A stretch of DNA of 64,000 nt. It comes from an uncultured Lachnospiraceae bacterium (GTDB lineage: Bacteria > Bacillota > Clostridia > Lachnospirales > Lachnospiraceae). Location of the stretch: NCBI GenBank assembly GCA_910579935.1, contig CAJTVQ010000013.1:1-64000 (forward strand), given 5' to 3'. A program made the translations under genes and the position numbers. Positions 17,093 to 25,631 of the stretch are shown here, piece by piece (position 1 is the stretch's first letter; each line of letters begins with the position of its first letter). The notes under the pieces are model-generated. The model searched no databases. It saw nothing but the letters and a program-made list of their open reading frames with translations, and was not told the origin of the DNA.

Positions 17093-18157
17093 ATGCCGGA
17101 TCTTACATTTTATAAAGGGAAGCGGATATTGATAACGGGTCATACAGGATTTAAGGGAGCATGGATGTGTGAAATACTGTTGGCAGCGGGAGCCGAGGTG
17201 ACGGGATATGCTTTGGAACCGGTAATAAAACCGGCGTTGTTTGAATTACTTCATCTGGCAGAGAGGATGGATTCCAGGAGAGGGGATATCAGGGATTTGG
17301 ATTCGCTGTTATCCGTGTTTCAGGAAAAAAAGCCTGAGATTGTAATTCATATGGCGGCACAGCCTATCGTAAGGGAGTCATATCAGAATCCTGTATATAC
17401 TTATGATGTGAATGTAATGGGTACAGTGAACATACTGGAATGTGTACGCTTAACAGATTCCGTAAAATCATTTGTTAATGTAACAACAGATAAAGTATAT
17501 CGGAATCGAGAGTGGGAATGGGGATATCGGGAAAATGAAGAGCTGGATGGATATGATCCTTATTCCAATTCAAAATCCTGTTCCGAATTGGTAACAAACA
17601 GTTTTAGAAATTCTTTTTTTGGTGACAGAAATGTTGCAATAACAACAATGCGAGCAGGGAATGTAATAGGCGGCGGGGATTATGCCGCAGACCGGATTGT
17701 TCCGGACTGCATAAGGGCAGCAAGGGTTGGAAAAGACATTGTAATACGTAATCCATATGCGGTCAGGCCATTTCAACATGTATTAGAGCCAGTGACAGCT
17801 TATCTGATGGTGGCAGCAGGACAGTATGAAGATAGGGCTTTGGCAGGCAGTTACAATGTGGGACCAGATGAGAAGGATTGTATTACAACAGGAAAGCTGG
17901 CAGATTTGTTCTGCGAGATATGGGAGAAGAAGACGGGACATCGGATAAAATGGGTAAATTTATGTGATAATGGGCCACATGAAGCAAACTATTTAAAGCT
18001 GGATTGTTCGAAACTGAAAAAGGTATTCAGGTGGCAGCCGAAATGGGATATTAGAACAGCTTTGGAAAAGAGCGTAGATATTTACCTGGATGAAGGCGAG
18101 AATCTAAGCGTATGTGTATTAGAGCAGATAAGAGATTTTCAGCAGCTGAAAAAATAA
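17093..18157 (+). CDS. rfbG: CDP-glucose 4,6-dehydratase
   Basis: The 354-residue short-chain dehydrogenase converts CDP-glucose to CDP-4-keto-6-deoxyglucose. It shows the family's opening KRILITGHTGFKGAWM, the HMAAQPIVRESY stretch, the TTDKVYRN motif and an active-site YxxxK in YDPYSNSKS. RfbG proteins are about 355-360 residues, so this copy is full length. It comes 15 bases after rfbH and ends just before the aminotransferase gene, fitting one transcript. The order rfbF-rfbH-rfbG differs from the rfbF-rfbG-rfbH order of enterobacteria. Confidence 0.92.
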   Translation: MPDLTFYKGKRILITGHTGFKGAWMCEILLAAGAEVTGYALEPVIKPALFELLHLAERMDSRRGDIRDLDSLLSVFQEKKPEIVIHMAAQPIVRESYQNPVYTYDVNVMGTVNILECVRLTDSVKSFVNVTTDKVYRNREWEWGYRENEELDGYDPYSNSKSCSELVTNSFRNSFFGDRNVAITTMRAGNVIGGGDYAADRIVPDCIRAARVGKDIVIRNPYAVRPFQHVLEPVTAYLMVAAGQYEDRALAGSYNVGPDEKDCITTGKLADLFCEIWEKKTGHRIKWVNLCDNGPHEANYLKLDCSKLKKVFRWQPKWDIRTALEKSVDIYLDEGENLSVCVLEQIRDFQQLKK

Positions 18158-18175
18158 GTGAGGATGGATATTTGT

Positions 18176-19312
18176 ATGACAGATTTTGTACCAGTAAATG
18201 AACCTTTATTAAACGGAAATGAAAAAAAGTATTTATGTGAATGTATTGATACCGGATGGATTTCTTCAGAAGGGCCGTTTGTAAAAACGTTTGAAGAGAA
18301 GATGAGCACAACCGTTGGAAGAAAGCATGGTATTGCAGTAGCAAATGGAACGGCTGCATTGGAAGTCGCGGTTCAGGCATTGGGAATCGGTGAGGGTGAC
18401 GAAGTCATCATGCCGACATTTACCATTATTTCCTGTGCAATGGCTGTTACAAAATTGGGAGCAGTTCCCGTGCTGGTGGATAGTGATTTGTATACTTGGA
18501 ATATGAATGTAGATGAAATTGAGAAAAAGATCACATCCAAAACAAAGGCTATCATGATTGTTCATTTATATGGTCTTCCGGTGGAAGCAGATAAAATTTT
18601 AGCGTTGGCAGATAAATATGGCCTGAAAGTAATCGAAGATGCGGCAGAGATGCATGGACAAACATATAAAGGAAAACCATGCGGTAGTTTTGGGGATATC
18701 AGTATATTTAGCTTTTATCCGAATAAACATATCACAACTGGCGAAGGTGGTATGATCGTTACGGATGATGAGGAATTAGCTGAAAGATGTCGTATGCTTA
18801 GGAACTTGTGCTTTCGGAAAGACATTAGGTATGTTCATGATGAAATAAGCGATAATTATCGTTTTACTAATTTGCAGGCAGCAGTTGGGCTTGCGCAGTT
18901 GGAGAGACTGGATGAATTTGTAGAAAGAAAACGGGCAATGGGGAAATTTTATACGGAGAGATTGCAGGACATAGAAGGATTGGTATTTCCCATTGAAAGA
19001 ACAGATTATGCGGAAAATATTTACTGGGTATACGGATTGGTATTGGACAGGAATATTCAGGCAGATAATCAGATGATACAAAAACTTTTAGCAAGGGAGG
19101 GTATTGGTTCAAGAACGTTTTTTTGGTGTATGCATGAGCAACCGGTATATCAGAAAATGGATTTGTTTTCGAAAGAGAGTTATCCGAATGCAGAGTATTT
19201 AGCAAGAAAGGGTTTTTATATTCCAAGCGGGCTGGCTTTGACTAAAGAACAGATGGATAGAGTGGTATGCGCGGTAAAAAAGGTAATGATGGAAATACAG
19301 AGAGGAAGTTGA
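18176..19312 (+). CDS. DegT/DnrJ/EryC1-family sugar aminotransferase
   Basis: The protein (about 378 residues) is a PLP-dependent NDP-ketosugar aminotransferase, close in pattern to perosamine synthases: VPVNEPLLNGNEKKYL, IDTGWISSEGPFV, VANGTAALEVA, VIEDAAEMHGQ. The Schiff-base lysine is K184 in FYPNKHITTGEGG. It would aminate C4 of a CDP-4-keto-deoxysugar made by RfbG and RfbH. The GTG at 18158 directly after the rfbG stop and an ATG at 18164 are possible starts, but the ATG at 18176 lies 12 bases after GAGG and matches the usual family N-terminus. A remnant of a similar gene lies at 13639. Confidence 0.87.
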   Translation: MTDFVPVNEPLLNGNEKKYLCECIDTGWISSEGPFVKTFEEKMSTTVGRKHGIAVANGTAALEVAVQALGIGEGDEVIMPTFTIISCAMAVTKLGAVPVLVDSDLYTWNMNVDEIEKKITSKTKAIMIVHLYGLPVEADKILALADKYGLKVIEDAAEMHGQTYKGKPCGSFGDISIFSFYPNKHITTGEGGMIVTDDEELAERCRMLRNLCFRKDIRYVHDEISDNYRFTNLQAAVGLAQLERLDEFVERKRAMGKFYTERLQDIEGLVFPIERTDYAENIYWVYGLVLDRNIQADNQMIQKLLAREGIGSRTFFWCMHEQPVYQKMDLFSKESYPNAEYLARKGFYIPSGLALTKEQMDRVVCAVKKVMMEIQRGS

Positions 19313-19427
19313 AATGATAGAAGTAATTTTGAGTCTACCATTGAACACACGAATGGAAAAGTGATATAAATGATTAGCTGTTATGTTTCAAAATATGTAG
19401 GGCAGCAGAATATGAGGTGAATAAAAC

Positions 19428-20183
19428 ATGGCAATATTTGAAGATTATGCATATTACTATAATGCTTTTTATCAAAATAAGGATTATAAGGTGGAAGCAG
19501 GGCAGATAGACAGTCTGCTTCAGAAGTATGGAAAAAATATCTGCAAAATAATCAATTTCGAATGCGGAACGGGAAAACATGATTTGGAATTGGTAAAAAT
19601 GGGATATCAGTGCGAAGGGATTGACATGAGTCCTCTAATGATTGATATAGCGCGGGAAAATGCAGAAAAGGAAGGCGCGGATATTAAATTTTCAATAGCC
19701 GATATACAAAAATTTGAATACGATAAGAAATTTGATGCAGTGATTTCGCTATTCCATGTTATGAGTTATCAGAATACGAACCAGGATATTATGGCGGCAT
19801 TTAAATCTGCCAGAAAGTTACTGGAGCGGGGGGTATTTTTATTTGATGTGTGGTACGGTCCGGGTGTGCTCAGTGACATGCCAAGCGTAAGGGTAAAGGA
19901 AGTTGAGGATAATGAAAGAAAATTAATAAGAATTGCGACACCGACAATGAACGATAAGAGGAATTTGGTTAATGTCTGCTATGATGTATTGATTATTGAT
20001 AAAAAAACGAGTGAAGTCCAAACATTGCACGAAGTTCACAATATGAGGTATTTTTTCAGGCCGGAATTGGAACTCATGCTGCATGAAACAGGTTTTGAAC
20101 TGATTGACAATTTAGATTGTAATAATTTGGGAGAAACGGATTTTCATTCATGGACGAGTTATTTTATTGCAAGGGCGGTTTAG
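19428..20183 (+). CDS. SAM-dependent N-methyltransferase, sugar type
   Basis: The 251-residue class I methyltransferase begins MAIFEDYAYYYNAFYQNKDY and has the SAM region INFECGTGKHDLELVKMGY followed by GIDMSPLMI. The early tyrosine-rich part and overall size resemble NDP-aminosugar N-methyltransferases such as DesVI and TylM1. After the aminotransferase this would give an N-methylated or N,N-dimethylated aminosugar. The motif glycine (usually DxGCGTG) is preceded by FECGTG, a mild variation. A G6 run at 19828-19833 lies in frame. It is the last gene of the AT-rich cassette. The amino substrate is inferred from gene order. Confidence 0.75.
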   Translation: MAIFEDYAYYYNAFYQNKDYKVEAGQIDSLLQKYGKNICKIINFECGTGKHDLELVKMGYQCEGIDMSPLMIDIARENAEKEGADIKFSIADIQKFEYDKKFDAVISLFHVMSYQNTNQDIMAAFKSARKLLERGVFLFDVWYGPGVLSDMPSVRVKEVEDNERKLIRIATPTMNDKRNLVNVCYDVLIIDKKTSEVQTLHEVHNMRYFFRPELELMLHETGFELIDNLDCNNLGETDFHSWTSYFIARAV

Positions 20184-20505
20184 TGTCTGTTTCATTTGTA
20201 AAAAGCACTCTCGGAACTTGATTTTGAAAGGTTTGATTTCCAATCTGCGCAATATCTTCTGAACCATGGGCTTTGTGATTGTGGCAAGCCGTGGAAAACC
20301 TGCCTCCCGTGCATTTTTCTGAATATGCTGATGCAGGTTTTTCAGGGTCCAAGGTTCTTGGGAATAGCCAAGATCAGCCGGACGCTGAAGATTTGGTTAT
20401 GCCTCAGATTTATAGGTATTTAGAAAAGTATTATTTTGTAGAAGGATAGGAAGAAAAAATGAAATTACGATATTCCAAACAATTTTAGATTTTGGTAAAA
20501 AAATA
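20184..20505 (+). other. Gap after the cassette; possible decayed coding sequence
   Basis: No intact gene is present. One + frame from about 20205 to 20410 stays open and contains a CxC and a CxxC (HGLCDCGKPWKTCLPC), but it has no ribosome site or recognisable family. On the minus strand a 62-residue frame is also open. It may be a gene fragment or an insertion-sequence remnant; I could not identify it. Confidence 0.3.
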
Positions 20506-20531
20506 TTGAAATTTATATCAGATTATGATAA

Positions 20532-20547
20532 ATTATACATGTATAAT
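20532..20547. promoter_or_regulatory. Perfect 16-base palindrome in the flagellin promoter region
   Basis: The sequence ATTATACATGTATAAT is its own reverse complement and contains a TATAAT box. About 20 bases upstream lie a TTGAAA (20506-20511) and, 17 bases on, TAAATT (20529-20534), a weak sigma-A-type promoter overlapping the palindrome. It could be an operator or the -10 region itself. No good sigma-28 consensus is visible upstream of this flagellin. Confidence 0.4.
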
Positions 20548-20623
20548 CTGTATATAAGTCATGATAAGAATATTTCTATTTTATAATGTAAGGGGGAAGT
20601 TACATGTAAAAAATCATTTCTTT

Positions 20624-20688
20624 TTAGCATAACAGCACAAGGCATGGCAACGTGATATATGTTTTCATGTTTTGTGCTGTTATGTTAA
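20624..20688 (+). promoter_or_regulatory. Long stem-loop in the flagellin mRNA leader
   Basis: CATAACAGCACAA at 20628-20640 pairs perfectly with TTGTGCTGTTATG at 20672-20684. Pairing extends outward with one G-U pair to 20624/20688 and inward through GCATG/CATGT with G-U ends, giving more than 20 pairs around a loop of about 19 bases. No T-run follows, so it is unlikely to be a terminator. A role in leader-mRNA stability or control of flagellin synthesis is inferred. Confidence 0.55.
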
Positions 20689-20718
20689 TTAGCGGTACGG
20701 TATGCAAATAATCTAAAT

Positions 20719-20735
20719 TGCAACAGGAATTTGCA
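20719..20735 (+). promoter_or_regulatory. CsrA-type hairpin with AGGA in the loop, upstream of the flagellin ribosome site
   Basis: TGCAA (20719-20723) pairs with TTGCA (20731-20735), leaving the loop CAGGAAT. Presentation of GGA in a small hairpin loop is the classical CsrA recognition element. A second GGA-rich site is the ribosome binding site AAGGAGG at 20747-20753. In Bacillus subtilis CsrA binds two such sites in the hag leader and is antagonised by FliW; the same two-site layout is seen here. Confidence 0.45.
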
Positions 20736-20761
20736 GGTATTATTTCAAGGAGGAAAAATTT

Positions 20762-22168
20762 ATGAATTCTGTTAAAAATAACATATTTACAATGAACGCC
20801 AGCAGGAATCTGAATATAACCACCGGCCGTAAAGCAAAGGATGCTGAAAAGTTATCTTCTGGCTACCGTATTAACAGAGCGGCAGATGATGCAGCAGGGT
20901 TATCCATTTCAGAAAAGATGCGTAAGCAGATCAGGGGACTTTCCCAAGGCGTGGATAATTCGGGTGACGGTATTTCACTCTGTCAGGTAGGAGATGCCGC
21001 GCTTGCAGAAGTACATGATATGCTGCACAGGATTACGCAGCTGAGCATTCAGTCGGCGAACGGAACTATGTCTGATTTGGAACGGCAGGATATTCAGGGA
21101 GAGGTGGCCCAGCTTGTTTCCGAGATTGGAAGAATCGGAGAAACAACGACGTTTAACGGAATACATATTTTTGACATAGCAGGTAAAACTAAGGAAGAAC
21201 TGGTTCAGATGGATCTGATCCGGTCTCCGTCAGCAGATGCAGGATACATGTCTGAAATATATAAAGATGGTTCTCAGTATTATCCGGCCGTTACTATGGA
21301 TTTCAGTGCGATTAATGCAATCAGCGTGAGAAAGCTGTATGGGAAGTCTTTTTCTTTTGGATGCAGTCAGAGCTGCAGCGAGACTTTTAAATTTACTTTT
21401 ATTAATGGAAATGGTTCTCAAAGCAGTGTTTCAAACAGGTGGGGAACCACAACCCACGAATACACGATAGATATCCATGGATTGACGTCGGGGAGTCAGG
21501 TGCTGAGCGCCATATTCGATTATGTGTGCGCCAATCCGCCAGGACCATCGTCAACATCGCCTTATGTACCAAATGGAAACAGAATACAGGTAAGCCATTC
21601 CAATTATTTAATTAAGCAGGATAGCCAGCATTTTGTTATGAGGTCAACAACTGGTTATACCAACGAGCAGGGGGCTCAGAATCAGATTGATAGCAGCTAT
21701 GCCGACCCTAACAGACCTAATTCCGGAAAGGTTGATTTTGCGGAAGTTACTGGTTCGTCCGAAACCAGAATTACCAATATTTTCCCAATACAGTACGGTG
21801 CGGAAAATGGTGAGGCAATGGAATTGGAAATCGAAAGGATGAATACGGATATTTTGGGAATAACCGTACTGGATGTTTCTACTGTGGCAGGATGCAATGA
21901 TGCCATTGACAGAACCAAGGAGGCGCTGGAAACCATTAACAGGCAGCGTTCCAAAATCGGGGTGCAGCAGAATCGTCTTGAGCATACGATTGCCAATGAG
22001 GATAATGTAGTAGAAAATACAACCGCGGCCGAATCAAGACTGCGGGATATGGATATGGCAAAAGGGATGGTGTCTTATTCCATGGTGAGTATTCTCCAGC
22101 AGGTAGGACAATCCATGCTGGCACAGGCTAATAAGAGCAATCAGAGTGTGATCAATCTGCTTGGTTAA
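20762..22168 (+). CDS. Flagellin with cysteine-containing variable domain
   Basis: The 468-residue filament subunit has conserved ends. The N-terminal part includes NITTGRKAKDAEKLSSGYRINRAADDAAGLSISE broken across its helices, and the C-terminal part includes RLEHTIANEDNVVENTTAAES, RLRDMDMAKGMVSYS and QANKSNQSVINLLG. These form the D0/D1 coiled core, exported by the flagellar type III system. The middle (about residues 190-345) is a variable surface domain rich in Ser, Thr and Asn, suitable for O-glycosylation. Five cysteines are present (C74, C201, C205, C256, C378), unusual because flagellins normally lack cysteine. Ribosome site AAGGAGG and a long structured leader precede it. It lies between the sugar cassette and two glycosyltransferases. 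Confidence 0.93.
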   Translation: MNSVKNNIFTMNASRNLNITTGRKAKDAEKLSSGYRINRAADDAAGLSISEKMRKQIRGLSQGVDNSGDGISLCQVGDAALAEVHDMLHRITQLSIQSANGTMSDLERQDIQGEVAQLVSEIGRIGETTTFNGIHIFDIAGKTKEELVQMDLIRSPSADAGYMSEIYKDGSQYYPAVTMDFSAINAISVRKLYGKSFSFGCSQSCSETFKFTFINGNGSQSSVSNRWGTTTHEYTIDIHGLTSGSQVLSAIFDYVCANPPGPSSTSPYVPNGNRIQVSHSNYLIKQDSQHFVMRSTTGYTNEQGAQNQIDSSYADPNRPNSGKVDFAEVTGSSETRITNIFPIQYGAENGEAMELEIERMNTDILGITVLDVSTVAGCNDAIDRTKEALETINRQRSKIGVQQNRLEHTIANEDNVVENTTAAESRLRDMDMAKGMVSYSMVSILQQVGQSMLAQANKSNQSVINLLG

Positions 22169-22290
22169 GCGTATTGGAATTATTTTGGACAGATGATCAA
22201 ATGTAATGGAAGATGATAGTAAAAGGCTTTATAATCTGATATACTGAGAGCAGGTTATGAAGCTTTTTATATTTGCGATCGGAGGACGGT

Positions 22291-23853
22291 ATGAATTATT
22301 TGAATACGGGAGATGCATGTACCTTGTTTGGGGAAATATTGAATAATGAAATATACGTGGATAAAAGTATGCTGATAGACAAAATATCGTCCAAAATCAG
22401 AACAGGCAATAAATACATCTGCATCACCCGTCCGAGGCGGTTCGGCAAATCCGTGAACCTGCATATGCTTGGCGCCTATTATACGAAGGGACAGGACTGC
22501 CGTCAGCTGTTTGAAGGACTGGCCGTGTCCAAAACGGAGCGGTATGAAAAACACCGGAACTGTCATAATGTCATTTATATTGATTTCAGCCGGATGCCTG
22601 ACGAGTGTGCGGATTATCAGGGTTATATTGCAATGGTACAGGACGGAATAAGGGAGGATCTGCAGGAAGCTTATCCAAAGCTTAAAAATAAAGTTTATCC
22701 TGCCGTCAGCAGAATGTTAGCGGACAGCGGTGATTCTTTTTTGTTTCTGCTGGATGAATGGGATTCCATTTTTTATAAGGAGTTTATGACACAAAAAGAT
22801 AAGGATGCTTATCTTGGATTTTTGAAGAATCTTCTGAAAGACCAGCCATATGTGGAACTTGCATACATGACAGGAGTGCTGCCCATAGCCAAATATTCCA
22901 GCGGATCGGAACTGAATATGTTTCGTGAACATAATTTTATGAATGACCACACATATGATGTGTATTTCGGGATGCTGGAAGAGGATGTGCGCGCGTTGTG
23001 TGAGAAGCAGGGGAAAATATCTTATGAGGAACTGGCATACTGGTATGATGGATATTACCTGAGCGATGGAAGGCATTTGTTTAACCCGCGTTCGGTCAAC
23101 TATGCGCTGACGGACGGCGTATGCCTGAACTACTGGACGGAGACGGGTCCGATGAATGAGATAGCAGACTGCATTGAACACAACACGGATGCGGTCAGGG
23201 AGGATATTGTACGGATGGTGTCGGGGATACCGGTGGAAGCGGACCTGCAGGGATATAGTGCGGCGGATCTGCGGCTGGAAGGAAGGGATGAAATCTTGTC
23301 CGCCATGGTGGTATACGGTTTCCTGTCCTACCATGACGGGTATTTGCGGATACCCAATCATGAGCTGATGGAGAAATATCAGAGGGTACTGTCCAGGGAG
23401 AGCATGGGTGGGGTACAGAAGATCGTGCTGCGTTCAAAAGAAATGCTGGAGGCAACGCAGAATGGGGATGCGGAAAAAGTGGCAGCGATACTGGAAGAAA
23501 CCCATGACCGTGAGATACCGTTCCTGCAGTATCATGATGAAAATTCCCTGTCCTGCGTAATAACACTGTGCTACCTGTCGGCAAGGAACAGTTACTATGT
23601 GGAGAGGGAAGCCAAGAGCGGCAAGGGATACTGCGATTATATGTTCCTGCCGAAGAAGAGCGGGTTAGCGGCGATCATTTTGGAACTGAAGGTGGATGAC
23701 AGCTGTGAAAATGCCCTGGCACAGATCAAGGAGAAAGGGTATGTACAGAAGGCATGGGAATACGCGGATGAGGCGTTGTTAGTGGGAATTGGCTACGATA
23801 AGGGGAAGAAAAGGCATAGATGCATGATAGAGAGGCAGAACAAACAGGGATAA
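22291..23853 (+). CDS. AAA-ATPase-like protein with C-terminal PD-(D/E)XK nuclease-like domain
   Basis: The ATG at 22291 follows GGAGG at the right distance; a TTG at 22273 is less likely. Residues about 1-210 match the AAA-ATPase-like family (Walker A variant TRPRRFGKS at 46-54, Walker B FLFLLDEWDSIF). The C-terminus carries the nuclease-like signature with GKGYCDYMF and ILELKVDD. Proteins of this two-domain family (PF09820 plus PF08011) are common and often multicopy in gut Clostridia and Bacteroidetes; their role is unsettled, with mobile or defence functions suggested. Its insertion between flagellin and glycosyltransferase genes seems unrelated to flagella. Confidence 0.85.
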   Translation: MNYLNTGDACTLFGEILNNEIYVDKSMLIDKISSKIRTGNKYICITRPRRFGKSVNLHMLGAYYTKGQDCRQLFEGLAVSKTERYEKHRNCHNVIYIDFSRMPDECADYQGYIAMVQDGIREDLQEAYPKLKNKVYPAVSRMLADSGDSFLFLLDEWDSIFYKEFMTQKDKDAYLGFLKNLLKDQPYVELAYMTGVLPIAKYSSGSELNMFREHNFMNDHTYDVYFGMLEEDVRALCEKQGKISYEELAYWYDGYYLSDGRHLFNPRSVNYALTDGVCLNYWTETGPMNEIADCIEHNTDAVREDIVRMVSGIPVEADLQGYSAADLRLEGRDEILSAMVVYGFLSYHDGYLRIPNHELMEKYQRVLSRESMGGVQKIVLRSKEMLEATQNGDAEKVAAILEETHDREIPFLQYHDENSLSCVITLCYLSARNSYYVEREAKSGKGYCDYMFLPKKSGLAAIILELKVDDSCENALAQIKEKGYVQKAWEYADEALLVGIGYDKGKKRHRCMIERQNKQG

Positions 23854-23913
23854 GGCAAAAGATATGAGTGGATAAAACAGGAAAAGAAGAAAAGTACATG
23901 CAGCATCAAATCT

Positions 23914-23952
23914 ATTCCTGCCCGGCCGGTTTTATACCGGTTGGGCAGGAAT
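23914..23952. terminator. Bidirectional hairpin between convergent genes
   Basis: ATTCCTGCCC (23914-23923) pairs with GGGCAGGAAT (23943-23952), and CCGGT pairs with ACCGG inside, joined by two G-T pairs, leaving the loop TTTAT. The 17-pair stem overlaps the last codons of the minus-strand glycosyltransferase. A clear T-run is missing, so its strength as a terminator is uncertain. Confidence 0.55.
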
Positions 23953-25599
23953 ATCCGTATGCAGTATGGCAAGCAGGTGTTCCGCCCTATGATGCCACAA
24001 ATGCCGCCGCACCGCTTTTTTATAGCTGCGGTCGGCAAGCTGCTCCAAACGGCTGCCATCGGCAAGAAGTTCTTTGATTTGTGAAGGCAGCAGGTCAAGC
24101 TGCTGTAAATCAAATAGAATGAGGTCTTCTTTGTCGATAAATTCTTCTTCCAATATGACGCTCCGGTCGGACAGGACAACGGAGTGGCAGAGCATACTGT
24201 TCAGTACACGTTCGGTGAGCCCGTCCTTGTGCCAGGACATAATATTGAGCGAGATGAGTGATTTCTGCATGACGTCCAGGCTTTCTTCCATATTCAGTGC
24301 AGGATGGCAGTGGAGACATGGATGGTCCGAAAAAGGCGATTTTCTCCAGCTTTCGCTGTAAACATGGATGTCAATACCTGCATCAAGGAGTGTTCTGATA
24401 ACTTTCTCACGAAAATAAAGCATGATGCAAAAGCAAGCCTGCCTCAGTTCAAAAAACAGGTTCAGGAAATCATGGTCATCTAATTTTATCCCATAACCGT
24501 TCAGCGTATGCCGAAGGGACTGTTCGGCAGTCTCGTTCGGATACTGCCGCATCCGATGGATATAGTGTGCGGATAAGAAGCGGTGTGTGCGGTCATAGGA
24601 GCAGATTGCAGCCAGACGTTCCCGATAATCCCGATAGGAGCCGATAAAAGTGATGTCGTATTGTTTTTCGGTTTGAGGATGCAAGACAGTGTCCTGTCCG
24701 GCAGAATCCTGCTTTGGCAGTATTCCGGCTGGCGGGAAGTAAAGGCAGTCTTTTATGTTTTTATAGTAGTGCCTGGCGAAAGCGCAATAATTCCGGTCAT
24801 GGGTCAGCAGATAATAGTCCGCGGGACCATGCTCAATATGTTCCTTCAGCCATGCGGGATGATCGAGGATTAAATTATATTTGGGTCCGGTGATGAGGTC
24901 ATGCAGATTGGTTTTGTTATCCTGCATCATAATGGAAAAAACGTAGGTCTGTATGCCGATGATCGCTTTAAAATGGCATCCAATGTATCGGGTCAGTGCC
25001 TGATTTCCTTCTTTTTCCACATCAAAAACTTCAACCGGCTGCCCGCAGGAACGCAGCGCGGCGGTCAGTTCATCGGCAAATTGGTTCAGGGTATTGTAAC
25101 AAGTATCGGAACCGCGGTAAATCAGGACAGGCCGGGTGTAATCATCGATATCGTAATAGGCGTCGGTACGGGAGATCATCTGTTCCAGCCAGGCGGAAGC
25201 TTCTTTCGGGTTGGGAAGGCGGGAGGCATCGTTCAGCAGAGTTTCTATCACCGGATTGAAGTAACCGGAAGAGAGAAGTTCTTTTTGGTATTTGCCTGCA
25301 ATATAAGCATCGGTGCGGTAGGAGTCCCAGTTCACGGAAGAACCGGAACAATGGTCGGAGACCGGGGCGGAAGATACGCCGATGGCTTTGAATGGATATT
25401 TTTGGACTGCCCGCAGGAGAAATTCATAATTTCGTTTGGCAGTAAGTTTATAGTTAATGCCGCCTATTTCGGCCGGCAGGGTTTCGGGATATTCGATTCT
25501 GCCATTGGCCCAGTTGTCATCCAGAAGGAGTTCCAAAAAGGAGATATCCTTTTGACTGTGTTCCGGCAGGCAGGTAGTATAGCATATAAGTTCGTCCAT
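23932..25599 (-). CDS. CgeB-like glycosyltransferase
   Basis: The start ATG at 25599 follows CAGGAGG; a longer frame to 25635 overlaps the next gene's end region. The protein of about 555 residues ends with a GT-B C-terminal domain: DITFIGSYRDYRERL, IHVYSESW, LNIMSWHKDGLTERVLNSMLCHSVVLSD, as in the spore-coat maturation protein CgeB/YkvP transferase family. The N-terminal 250 residues probably form the acceptor side. It follows the GT2-TPR gene on the same strand by 32 bases, so the two form an operon. A place next to flagellin suggests glycosylation of the filament, by inference. Confidence 0.8.
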   Translation of the reverse strand: MDELICYTTCLPEHSQKDISFLELLLDDNWANGRIEYPETLPAEIGGINYKLTAKRNYEFLLRAVQKYPFKAIGVSSAPVSDHCSGSSVNWDSYRTDAYIAGKYQKELLSSGYFNPVIETLLNDASRLPNPKEASAWLEQMISRTDAYYDIDDYTRPVLIYRGSDTCYNTLNQFADELTAALRSCGQPVEVFDVEKEGNQALTRYIGCHFKAIIGIQTYVFSIMMQDNKTNLHDLITGPKYNLILDHPAWLKEHIEHGPADYYLLTHDRNYCAFARHYYKNIKDCLYFPPAGILPKQDSAGQDTVLHPQTEKQYDITFIGSYRDYRERLAAICSYDRTHRFLSAHYIHRMRQYPNETAEQSLRHTLNGYGIKLDDHDFLNLFFELRQACFCIMLYFREKVIRTLLDAGIDIHVYSESWRKSPFSDHPCLHCHPALNMEESLDVMQKSLISLNIMSWHKDGLTERVLNSMLCHSVVLSDRSVILEEEFIDKEDLILFDLQQLDLLPSQIKELLADGSRLEQLADRSYKKAVRRHLWHHRAEHLLAILHTDIPAQPV

Positions 25600-25631
25600 G
25601 AGTATCCTCCTGACTGGTTTATCGTGCATGA

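Noticed and set aside
20440..20480. Sigma-28 promoter for flagellin 1 (a CGATAT near 20468)
   Set aside because: No TAAA at the proper distance and a poor match to GCCGATAA.
22291..23853. Part of a flagellar or glycan function
   Set aside because: The ATPase/nuclease family is a widespread accessory family with no known flagellar link; position alone is not enough.
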